Part shown: in pieces, positions 46,646 to 55,713 of the stretch
Numbering within the stretch: the stretch's first letter is position 1
Layout: each line of letters begins with the position of its first letter
Assembly (NCBI GenBank): GCA_027604185.1
Contig: JADGKB010000015.1
Span: 122,709 to 186,708 of the forward strand
Length of the DNA stretch: 64,000 nt
Reading direction: 5' to 3'
Origin: Boothiomyces macroporosus
Lineage: Eukaryota; Chytridiomycota; Chytridiomycetes; Rhizophydiales; Terramycetaceae
Translations under genes and position numbers: made by a program
The notes under the pieces: model-generated
The model's database searches: none
Told to the model about the DNA's origin: nothing
The model's input: the letters and a program-made list of their open reading frames with translations, nothing else

Positions 46646-47903
46646 TCAAAACAGGTTTTTTATTATTTCACGGTAATCTTGTTCAATCTTGTCATATGTT
46701 TGTTCTAGGGCATTGAGCCGATCTCCGAATTCCATTTCCTCCAATACTTCCCTGTTCTTTTTGTATAATCGCTTCTTTACAAATATTCGATATTGCTTGA
46801 CTTGCTTGGCATCCCATCTATCCACTCTCTTTAGGAATAGTATTTCAGCACATCTTACAGCTTGGCGCTATGTTAAGCAATTGGTACTTCGCAAAGATGG
46901 AACTTTTGCATTAATTCTTTAAGGTCATTGCGGGTAAATGTCTTTGGAGTAACATTCTTTAATGCATCGTGCTCCAACAGCATTTGAACGTCTTGTTTAT
47001 CCCTCATATCTTGGAATGAATCATTTGGATCTTCAACTGTAATATCTACCACACTAGGATTCCTACTAAAGATCTCGTACAAGTATTTGTACAAAGCTTT
47101 CCCGTGCCCTTGACCTTGATAAGGCGGAAGAATGAGAAATTGACTAGAATTATAATAATATTACCTTATTCTCATACGGATCTTGTCAGGAAAGTGGTAG
47201 AATGGGTAATATGTGCAATAACCAACTAAATGCACCCCTTCATTCCTTTTGAATCTAGATTAGGTACAAATACATTAAAATACACTGCCATCTATCGTCA
47301 GGTTGAATAAAGGTGGATCCTTCAATGTACCAAAGTAAAAATAGCTGTAATCTAGAGTGATACTCTTTGAACCGCTTTGTTTCAAAATCGCACTTGTAAT
47401 ATTCATAAACGTCTGAATCAACTCTATACTCGTGTATTTTCTCTCCTATTGGTTTGAATTTTTCCGTCTTGATCTTGTTGGCAAATTCGTCGTAATTGAA
47501 CAGTGTTTCTGAATTAGTAATATTTACCCTTTGGAATATACGGTTTCAGTATCTTCATAATGTCTTGTGGTTTGGCTCCTTGGCTGATTTGGGAGGAAGA
47601 AGCAATTGATAAATATGGAATCAGTGATCCTGACGAATAATATAACTGAGTTACTAAAAGTTACTTTGATTTTTAGATCTTTGTATCCAAATATATGCTC
47701 CTCGTCTCCGAATACTGGGTAAGTGAATTGAGGGTGGAATTCAACTGGTGATTCAACTGTTTCTGGAGTGACTGAAGTTAGGAAATATTACCTAGATTAG
47801 GGAAAGGTACCTAGAGACAAACATAGGGCTTCATTAGAGTCGCTGATCCACTCTTGAAAGATATTTGATCTCACTACAGTTAATTTGTCTTACAAGCTGT
47901 CAT
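46646..47903 (-). CDS. HAT1: Histone acetyltransferase type B catalytic subunit
   Basis: A 366-residue GNAT enzyme acetylating newly made histone H4 at Lys5/12. Spliced text follows the family: [75 protein letters not shown] (seen in pieces), and DITVEDPNDSFQDMRD with the catalytic acidic residues. Introns are at 47874-47893, 47772-47810, 47646-47664, 47509-47527, 47255-47273, 47144-47164 and 46868-46887. The second is 39 nt and is made of two complete intron-like units, 19 and 20 nt, back to back. Seven intron sites in 1.26 kb is the densest in the window. Confidence 0.92.
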
Positions 47904-47968
47904 TGGAGATTGAATTCAAAAAAAAGTAAACCAGACGGACAAAAATTAAAAAAGAAAACGAGTTTATT

Positions 47969-48928
47969 TTAATAGTGGACAACTTCCCCGGTCATCTGCA
48001 TTCGATTGTATCTGCATACGACTATGTGTTGGGTAGCAGCGCATCCAACACTTTGCAAGTTGCTTAACATGATTTGAGTGAAATGGCCATACGACTCAAA
48101 GCCAGTTCCACCATTGCAATTGACAACGTGGTTTGGACAGTACTTGGCAAAGTTTGGTTCTTCAGCCAAGAATGATCTGACGGCGGTGTCACAATCAGCA
48201 GTACCAGTTGTTTTGAACAAGTTTTCACCCTCCTGGACTTGAGAAGCATGGGCAAAAGAGTTGGATGACTCAAGAGTTTTGGCCCATGCTAGTGCATCAT
48301 TAGCCAAACCGCTATTCCATGCGAGTGCATTGAGACCAGAAGCAGTTCTTCTAGCGTTTTGAACTGCTAAACCACATTGGTTGGATGGTGGAGGATTGTT
48401 TTGCGGAGGTGGGTTGTTTTGCGGAGGAGGATTGGTTTTTGGTGGAGGAGGAGGGTTGTTTTGTGGTGGAGGGTTGTTTTGCGGAGGAGGGTTGGTTTTT
48501 GGTGGTGCAGAACCAACAGGGCCAGAGTTGGAGTTGGATTGTCCACTGCAGTGTCCAAAGATTTCTTGACAGCCGCTAGACAATAAACAGTGAGCATCAG
48601 AATCACCGCAGTAGCCATACTTTGAGCAGCAGTAGGAGCCTCCACATTTAGTATTGAAGATAGAACCACATCTGTCATTGGTAGTGACTCCAATCACGCT
48701 TGGAGTAGAACCACCAGTTTGGATGACTAATGGACTTGAAGAACCTCCACAAACCCCATATTGCGATTGGCAACCAGTACCACAGTATTCAGGGCCAGTT
48801 CCACAGTATCCCCATCTACTACAGCAGTTTCCATTTGCACAGGTGAATCCACGTACCCCACATATACCATCGGACGAAATCAGAGGACTAGCTGCAATCA
48901 AGTTAAACAAACTGAATAGAACAGTCAT
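47969..48928 (-). CDS. Secreted protein with two chitin-binding (hevein) domains and a CAP/SCP domain
   Basis: An intronless 319-residue protein. Signal peptide MTVLFSLFNLIAASP, two type-1 chitin-binding domains (GNCCSRWGYCGTGPEYCG and GSYCCSKYGYCGDSDAHC), a linker of repeated Pro-Pro-Gln-Asn-Asn units, and a CAP domain of the PR-1 class (ALAWAKTLESSNSFAHA, ENLF, GHFTQIMLSNLQSVGCAA). CAP proteins bind sterols or act at cell surfaces; hevein domains bind chitin. The ATG at 48928 directly precedes the signal peptide; an upstream in-frame Met only adds basic leader. Likely acts in the wall or on another chitin surface. Confidence 0.9.
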   Translation of the reverse strand: MTVLFSLFNLIAASPLISSDGICGVRGFTCANGNCCSRWGYCGTGPEYCGTGCQSQYGVCGGSSSPLVIQTGGSTPSVIGVTTNDRCGSIFNTKCGGSYCCSKYGYCGDSDAHCLLSSGCQEIFGHCSGQSNSNSGPVGSAPPKTNPPPQNNPPPQNNPPPPPKTNPPPQNNPPPQNNPPPSNQCGLAVQNARRTASGLNALAWNSGLANDALAWAKTLESSNSFAHASQVQEGENLFKTTGTADCDTAVRSFLAEEPNFAKYCPNHVVNCNGGTGFESYGHFTQIMLSNLQSVGCAATQHIVVCRYNRMQMTGEVVHY

Positions 48929-49192
48929 TTCAAAAAGCAATTTTTTTTCATTCGTTTTTTTCCAAAAAGGAATATTATATTGGGACCTAAATCTGTCAAC
49001 TCCACACCGCATCAGCATACATTGCGGTCAAGTCCCGATCCAACTTAAAAATGGGAAATCTAAACGAATTAAAGATAACCATGTAAACGGAAAAGTTTGT
49101 GTATCAGCCAAATGTAATATATTCCTCAACTATTAGATATGTGCCGCGAATACATCAAAAAGTAATCCATCGCGATAGTTTCGTCTACCAAA

Positions 49193-50605
49193 TTAACCCT
49201 TTGGTTCAGCCTTCGTGAATTGCCGTAATGTATCGAGCCGTAATTTAGCCCGATGCAGAGCGTCACTTACACCAGTCTTCTTTTCAACTTTAGCACTAGA
49301 TCAACATCAGATTACATTTGGATTTCAGCAGAGCCCTTTTCTTGAATTATGCAGTTGTATTGGAATGCAAAGTACCCGCTGCTTTCAGTTTGGAACCCAT
49401 ATCTGTTTTTCGTTTCTTTGGTTAAGTATTCTAATTGCTGCAGTTGCGGTGAGCCTCCCAAAAAGTATGTTTTCATTTTAGACTGGTAATTGCTTAGCGG
49501 TTTCCAGGTATGAATTTCAAAACTAGACTTTCCTGGTCTATTTGCAAACTCCAAGTACCCATATCCTTGAATATTTTGTCTGTCCATATAATCAATTCCC
49601 ACCACTTTAAAGTATATCACAGGTGTTTCGAGCGTGGTGGTTGTGTAGGAGATTTGTATCGGAACATTGAAATTCCACACCGTTTCCTCATCAACGGTTG
49701 AGCATACAGTCTGGGTGTATCCCTCTGGTATTTTGGATTCGTTCTTGCACTCTTTTGGAAGCTCAATTATATAGTGAATGTAAATATTTGCTGACTGGAA
49801 CCCTTTGGCGATACTTAATTCACAATTGTACACTAGTCTAGTCTGAGACTCTAAGGATTCAAATTCCAAATCAACCAGTGTACTTGAACGCGAAATTTGC
49901 AGACGCTTATAAAACTCTGTGAATATCAACTTTTCAATCTGCTCATCCTTGTCCTTGATTTTTTCAGACTCATTTGTAATTACATATTGGTAATTGGTTT
50001 CCTTTACTTTGAATTTCTGTCCAATATTGAAATCAGGCTAAGTTAGAACTGCCTTACTGTCATTACAAAATTCCCGTTTCCAAAGTATTGAACTCGCAAC
50101 AGCAGCACTTGAATGGCTTCAGTGTCATATAGATCAAAGTCAGAGTTACTAGGTCAAGCAAAACGTACGTTATATTTGCATGAAACTGCATTTCGCTGTA
50201 GATGCCTTTTATCGAAGGTTGGTGCCATCTTTTTGTTTCCCAAGGCACACCTATATTATCATTGTTTTCGCTAATATTCAATACATGATGAATCGGCTCC
50301 AGTAATCTTTCCGCCATTCCAGAATGTGGATTGATTTTAAGCAATTCCGATTCAGGCTCGGTTTTAATATCATTATCAAGTAAAACAGAAATCACTGCTT
50401 CTTTTTCTGTAGAGTTGTCTTCATCTGAAACTATCCTTGGTGTTTGCCATTTTATTCGCACTTGATCTATTAATTCCAACTCTTCTGCCTTCTTGTATAG
50501 CTTTATTCCTACAACTAGATTTTCTATTCGATCTAATGTGCGATGATAAATTCTTTGGTGCTCCATCAAACGCGTAAACAAACTTTGCCAATCCTGGGCT
50601 TGCAC
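49193..50605 (-). CDS. MKS1: MKS1 (B9-domain ciliary transition-zone protein), 5' end unresolved
   Basis: A transition-zone component that, with B9D1/B9D2, gates proteins into cilia. The B9 domain is recognised by ANIYIHYIIELPKEC, FNVPIQISYTTTTLETPVIYFKV, GYGYLEFANRPGKSSFEIHTW and YFLGGSPQLQQLEYL. The N-terminal part contains LLLRVQYFGNGNFVMTPDFNIGQ after splicing. Introns are at 50149-50168, 50038-50057 and 49296-49315; the last adds a C-terminal 34-residue tail. The open frame begins at 50605 without an in-frame ATG upstream; either a short first exon near 50621 or the internal Met of MEHQRIYHR is the start. Confidence 0.82.
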
Positions 50606-50989
50606 TTGTGGCGAGGACCATTATTCAAGAAACGGTAGTATCTAATCTAGGGATTGTAGCTTAATTTGTGCAAGCGTGAGAGTTTAGAACACAAATGTCA
50701 AAAGTTTACGCAGCATGTTGACTATTTGGTTGACCAAACCAACTATTCGATATTCAACATTAGCAGTAGTTGGACAGCCTCTACCGCCTTTGATTTTTAC
50801 CCTCCATTCAAATTGTGCAACCAAATAATCAATCCATCTTTATGTAAGCAATTGAACATGGCCAAGTTCTGTTTGAAATAAAAGGTTGTTTAATCATCAA
50901 TTTCCTTTATTTAGAATATTTTGGTTGTAGTTTTGAATACAAATATTAGTATAATATCATTTTTTTAAGAGTAAACGTCATCTTTTTAT
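50606..50989. other. Intergenic region upstream of the membrane-protein gene
   Basis: About 384 nt, AT-rich towards 50,990. A plus-strand frame at 50666-50881 (72 codons, containing AFDFYPPFKLCNQII) has no recognisable family and no clear start signal. The MKS1 first exon may also lie here. No RNA gene was seen. Confidence 0.35.
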
Positions 50990-51869
50990 ATGCAGCCCTT
51001 CGCATTTGGAATAGGTGTAGATGGCCAAATAGATGTAGGGGTTGATCCATCTACCACTATTGGCATCATAGCATTGACGATAACTGCAGTGTATCTGTTT
51101 GTGTCACTATGGATGAACATTGTAATCAATACGGGATATCTGGGTCTTGCTGCCAATGCTTTTCGCTTTGTTCAAATAATCAACGCATTGCTCCTTTTAT
51201 ATTATTGTTCAATCACCCTACGGTTTCTAATTGTGTTTCCATTAATGGTTTGGGTTTACAGGCTGTTGGCGTATTTATGCATGTATTGCACTATTATCGG
51301 CCAGTTACATGTTCTTAAAATATTTGCGAAACAGAGCAAGATATTGACTGCCAAGAGAATTGATATTTTTCAGGTAGCGTTTTCAATATTTGGTCTGCTT
51401 TCTGCTGGAGGTTCAATTGGATACGGGGTTTCGTTAGGGGTATATAACGCACTATTAGATGATTGGACTGTATAGTAATCTTGCACTGAGACTAGTGGTA
51501 TTATTGCATTTGCGGTTGTATGTGTTGCGTATGAATCATTTCATGCATTTTACGTCGCGACAACCATTATAGTCAAATTAAGATCTACTCCGCATCAGAG
51601 ACAAAATCTCAACAACCTATATCTGCTTACTTGTATAACTGTGGCTATTGACTGGCTCAACATTATCTTATGGATTAGCGCGTTTACACTGGATGGAAAC
51701 CTGAGCAACTGCCTCTCGTAAGTACTTTTAACGTAGGCTGATTGGCGGAGTAGTTGGGATGGGCCACATACTGTTCCTAAGCATAATATTCAAACTGATG
51801 AAGCAAGTGTTTGAAACGAACAATGTAAAAAAGCTGCAGCAAGACCCATCCTCCTGTGCTAGTAAATAG
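50990..51869 (+). CDS. Multi-pass membrane protein of unknown family (paralog of the gene at 63.4 kb)
   Basis: A 279-residue protein with about seven hydrophobic helices, e.g. IGIIALTITAVYLFVSLWM, INALLLLYYCSITLRFLIVF, IIAFAVVCVAYESFHAFYV, VAIDWLNIILWISAFTL and GVVGMGHILFLSIIFKLM. Introns at 51470-51490 (21 nt, ending CTGAG) and 51718-51736 (19 nt) join the segments. The segment LKIFAKQSKILTAKRIDIFQ and the end RLIGGVVGMGHILFL recur in the partial gene at the right edge. Topology is receptor-like, but no GPCR class motif is evident; function is unknown. Confidence 0.72.
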
Positions 51870-51932
51870 CATATCAAATAAAACGAGTTTTCGAGGTATT
51901 GTGAACTGGAAATTCTTTACGCGGTTTGAAAA

Positions 51933-52918
51933 ATGAATCTGAATTTGTTTTTCTTGTTGATATTTGTAAAGTGTTCAACTGGAGATCACCTCCCACAATT
52001 TCAAGCTTGTTTGGCGGAATGTAAATCGCAGTGTCCTCATCCACTTTCACTTTCCCTTCAGCTTACATTCTGGACCTGTACAGATGATTGCAAATATACT
52101 TGTATGCACCAAATCACTCAAACGACAGAGCGGACTCATCAATATTACGGCAAATGGCCATTTTATAGATTGCTTGGGATGCAAGAGCCTGCTTCGGTGT
52201 TATTCAGCATAGGAAATGGATGGCTGCATTATAAAGGATTAAAGAAATACAGACAAAGGGTTTCCAGCAGATTCAAATTGAAGCCTCTGGCTGTGTTTTA
52301 CGGATTGTGCAGTATTAATTGTTGGATATGGAGTGCAGTATTTCATTCAAGAGATCTTCCGATTACGGAAAAGGTACTTTACACTAATGAGATGGATTAT
52401 TTTTCAGCAATGCTGGGCTTACTATCAGCCCTTTACTATTGTGTGCATTTAGTATTTCAGTTGCGAATGTACACGATTTCGTCTATATTGATTGGGCTGA
52501 TGTTTACATTATTCTACATCTCCCATGTGTCATATTTGTCACTCTACAAATTCGACTATGGGTAAGGTATTCTAATTGCTAGGTACTTTATATTTAACAA
52601 AGATATAATATTAAAGCAGGAATTGTAGTTGGGGTTTTACATAATGTGTTTTGGTTGGCTTGGAGTTTACTAACAATCAAAAAGAGACCGCATTCTTACA
52701 AGATGGGCGTAGTGGTGTTATCTCTTACATTTGCAATGTCGCTTGAACTACTGGATTTTCCGCCAATCTTCAAAATATTGGATGCACATTCACTCTGGCA
52801 CTGCGCTACCATACCGGTGGTCAAAATGTATTGGGAGTTTATGCTGGAAGACGCGTTGTTTGAAGTACATTTATTAATTGATTGTAGATCCGTCAAGGAA
52901 AAGGTAAAATGCCTTTAG
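51933..52918 (+). CDS. PER1: PER1/PGAP3 GPI-phospholipase (GPI-lipid remodelling)
   Basis: A 308-residue ER/Golgi membrane protein that removes the sn-2 fatty acid of GPI anchors. Signal peptide MNLNLFFLLIFVKCSTG, Cys-rich lumenal part (CLAECKSQC, CTDDCKYTCM), KWPFYRLLGMQEPASVLFS, catalytic-region AVFHSRDLPITEK then MDYFSA, and YGYNIKAGIVVGVLHNVFWLAW. An 18-nt intron (52374-52391) is in frame and stop-free. The second insertion (52562-52602, 41 nt) is two end-to-end introns of 21 and 20 nt; only removing both gives YGYNIK. Its TAG (52916-52918) overlaps the stop codon of the convergent neighbour. Confidence 0.93.
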
Positions 52919-53927
52919 AGTGATTGCTCATTCAAAATTGATATTTCATCTAAATTAATAGAAAAATACCTGCATACTGTTTCTGTTTCATTTGAATTTG
53001 ATGCAGTTCCTCTTTAATTTCATCAAAAGTTTGCTTTACAAAGGGAGGTTCGCTCTCAAAATGCCTTGTTTTTGAAAAGCGATAATATTCATCCAACCTG
53101 TGTTCCAGATCAACAGACAGTTCATGAACATTACTATGCACTTGTCTCGCCAGTTCAGACTCTTGGACATTTTGATATATATTTGGAGAGTACTGGTTCT
53201 GCTCGGACAAGATTGATTTGACCCTTTCTACCTCCGCCACTAGCTTTTGGTTTTCAGTTTGTTTAGATTTCGCTTCCAACAATCGAGACTTTATCTTTAG
53301 CAGCTTTTTGTCTGTTTCTGGGTCAATTATGTTTTCGAGTTTTTCTGAAATATTGTTGAAAATCCGACGAATTTCGTTCTGCATTTGCAGTGCTTCAATC
53401 TCAGTCATTTCCTCATCTTGTACATTTAACTCTTCGCAGAATGATCCTCCGTAGTAGTAATTCCAGGCTTTTGCTTTTATATAGTCCAAGATTACTTGAT
53501 CCTGAATACTCTTGTTATCCAAATTAAACCGCACCTTTGATTCTTTCACTTTGTTGCTGATTTTGATTAGAAGCGGCTCCAAATCTATGGTTTTATTTTC
53601 GTTAAATTCCATTATTTGGTTGTTGAGCAACATCCTTTCTTCTTGCTTTTGTTTGACTATTCGCTGTTGATGTTCCAATAAAGCCAATTTCTGCTCCAGT
53701 TCCTGAATTTCTTCCTTGCTGTAGCTTTGTTCTTCAACTGTAGGGATATCTTGGTCAACTTGAGCTTGTTTTAGATTCTTCTTTATCCTATTTACAAGGG
53801 ATAATTCCTGATCAGTAACTTTAATCAATCCATGGGTTGCCAACGGTAGCCAAGCAGCAAGTTCCGGATCTTGAATCTCTATTGCTTCCAAGTCAAGCTC
53901 GATGGGGAAATTATTCAGACCATCCAT
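52915..53927 (-). CDS. Coiled-coil protein of unknown function
   Basis: About 330 residues, rich in Glu, Gln, Lys and Leu. An N-terminal segment (MDGLNNFPIELDLEAIEI, AAWLPLATHGLI) precedes long heptad-like helices (about 60-110 and 190-320), such as EEIQELEQKLALLEHQQRIVKQKQ. Coiled coils of this type occur in kinetochore, spindle and ciliary proteins; I cannot place it. A 20-nt intron at 52950-52969 gives a short last exon (DEISILNEQSL) whose TAA shares bases with the PER1 stop codon. The start is the Met of MDGLNNF; a longer frame exists upstream. Confidence 0.6.
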
Positions 53928-54364
53928 GTTGCAAAATTTTCTTTCACTTGATTGGCTAAAGTATGGAAAATCAAAGTTCATTAATAAATGCTGTTGAATT
54001 ATACATAATTGCCGACAGCTAGCATGATTCCAATTAATTTCTTATGTGGTGACTCTGGGAAGCTAATTTTGCACCATAGATGGTATACGTAAACACGCAT
54101 GTATTGGGCCAATCTTTTCAAGCAATAAACTGTGAAGGAAAATCTATCAGCAATGAAATATGTATATAGGTTAGAGTCATACGTGACAATGCATGATTAT
54201 GGTATTATTACCATTGGAAACCTTGCCCTGCATTGCTTAGTACAGTCCCACATTGATTCAACAGCCTGTTTGTTTGTTTGTTTATTGTGTTATGGGAGTG
54301 AGAGCGCTCTATAAATAACCGTTGGTGCCAACATCTTTACACGTCCTAACTAATCCTATCACTT
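53928..54364. other. Upstream region of the KEDK-repeat gene
   Basis: About 437 nt between two divergent genes. I see no gene in it; a 60-codon plus-strand frame (54132-54314) has no features. A TATA-box-like element is annotated separately at 54310-54317. Confidence 0.4.
54310..54317 (+). promoter_or_regulatory. TATA-box-like element
   Basis: TATAAATA lies 48 nt before the ATG of the KEDK-repeat gene, a plausible core-promoter distance given the very short leaders in this genome. Other genes here lack so clear a match. Function is inferred from sequence and position only. Confidence 0.4.
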
Positions 54365-55402
54365 ATGCTACGTACTATCGACTCTGGTATCACTATTGGA
54401 CCAACCTTGCGTCCTACGCTTAGCAATTGTTGGTTATCTGATTTGCAAATCGAGGCCGAACTGCAAAAAGCACAGGACATTATTGATGAACTGCAGGTCG
54501 CGCTTAATATTGCTGATATCGATTTCAAATTGAAGCGAGACAGAGAAAACCTCAAAACTGAAGAATGGACTAGAATAGCTGCTGTTCCTCAAGCTTGTCC
54601 TGCCATTGAAGATGAAGTTGAACTGGCCACCAAAGAAGATAAAGTGGTAGCCAAAGAAGAAAAAGTGGTAGCCAAAGAAGATAAAGTGGTAACCAAAGAA
54701 GATAAAGTGGTAGCCAAAGAAGAAAAAGTGGTAGCCAAAGAAGATAAAGTGGTAGCCAAAGAAGATAAAGTGGTAGCCAAAGAAGATAAAGTGGTAACCA
54801 AAGAAGATAAAGACTGTGGGCATGGTCGCTTGGAGACCATTGACGAAAAAGATGAGGATATAGTTGAAGTTGATTTTGAAACCACCCTTGAAGTGGAACC
54901 TGTCTCAGGTGTGCTAAACGAACCAGAACTCACTGCTCGAAATGTTAACCCAAGACATCGACGTCGAAACGCTGTTTCTGATGGATATTGTCTCACTGGA
55001 GAACCACTGAAGACAATCCCTTCCGAGTCAAGAAGCAGAAGTCGTACTATTGATTTTAGAGGCTACATCTTGACAAAAGTGAGCTCGGTATCCCCGGAAA
55101 GTGAAGAAGATGAGGAATCAGACGGCGAATCATCCGATGTTGCAAGTGAAGACAGCCCTTTATCTGCCCTTGATGATTCTCTGATATTGAACTTGGAAGA
55201 CCTTGATAGTGTTCAGACAGTCGTACCAAATGACAGCCAAAAGCAGTTGCCTGAAAGAAGTGATTTGTTACCTACTGATGTTGCAGTTGCTGAAGAATCG
55301 GATCAACGAGGTAGTTTGATACCGTCCCCTCCAAGTATGAAATCTGCCCTCAGTTACAAATCGTATTCTATTGCTTATTCTAGACCAACCAATTCATTGT
55401 AG
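54365..55402 (+). CDS. Low-complexity protein with tandem KEDKVVA heptad repeats
   Basis: A 345-residue intronless ORF. After a helical N-terminus (DLQIEAELQKAQDIIDELQV) comes a tandem array of about nine 7-residue units of the form K-E-D/E-K-V-V-A/T (residues ~89-150), then an acidic, Ser-rich tail with RHRRR and SRSRSRT basic patches and a final Ser/Tyr-rich end. The repeat could form a charged helix. No signal peptide or known domain. The antisense strand also lacks stops across the array because of the 21-nt period, but its product would be a simple Phe/Tyr repeat, so I take the plus strand as coding. Confidence 0.6.
   Translation: MLRTIDSGITIGPTLRPTLSNCWLSDLQIEAELQKAQDIIDELQVALNIADIDFKLKRDRENLKTEEWTRIAAVPQACPAIEDEVELATKEDKVVAKEEKVVAKEDKVVTKEDKVVAKEEKVVAKEDKVVAKEDKVVAKEDKVVTKEDKDCGHGRLETIDEKDEDIVEVDFETTLEVEPVSGVLNEPELTARNVNPRHRRRNAVSDGYCLTGEPLKTIPSESRSRSRTIDFRGYILTKVSSVSPESEEDEESDGESSDVASEDSPLSALDDSLILNLEDLDSVQTVVPNDSQKQLPERSDLLPTDVAVAEESDQRGSLIPSPPSMKSALSYKSYSIAYSRPTNSL
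54632..54811 (+). repeat. 21-bp in-frame minisatellite
   Basis: About 8.6 tandem copies of a 21-bp unit (AAAGAAGATAAAGTGGTAGC plus C), differing mainly by GAT/GAA and GCC/ACC changes. It encodes the KEDKVVA heptads of the surrounding ORF. The variant pattern (D-E-D-D-E-D-D-D-D at the third residue) suggests block duplication of three or four units. Copy number is likely to vary between strains. Confidence 0.9.
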
Positions 55403-55713
55403 ATGAACCAATTCAACACATTGCTAGAGTGAATTTTATTGTAAGTACAAGAGTAATTTAAGGTCAAAACAAAGACGGTGAGTGTGCAGAAAAGAAGAAT
55501 GCATTCCTTTTCGTAGATTATCAACGACAGTTCAACTAGGAAGATTTTTACTTTGTTAAATATAAACAGTTTTAAAGGCTATTATCATTAACGGGAATGT
55601 TTCCCATGATTGAAAGATAAATATCCGCAAATTAAAATATAGCTTTTCAAACTATTTAATGCAATATTCAAATATATTATATAATGTCAATAGGTATGCA
55701 ATTTGGTTCGATT
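55403..55713. other. AT-rich convergent intergenic region
   Basis: About 311 nt between the 3' ends of the KEDK-repeat gene and the Crinkler-like gene. Very AT-rich; I see no reading frame, RNA gene or repeat. Confidence 0.4.

Noticed and set aside
50666..50881. Plus-strand ORF of 71 codons upstream of the 51-kb membrane protein
   Set aside because: No recognisable motif, no supporting intron or poly(A) signal; may include untranslated sequence of either neighbour.
54434..54823. Minus-strand ORF of repeated FFGYHFI units
   Set aside because: It is the antisense of the 21-bp minisatellite; the period keeps all frames open, so the openness is not evidence of coding.
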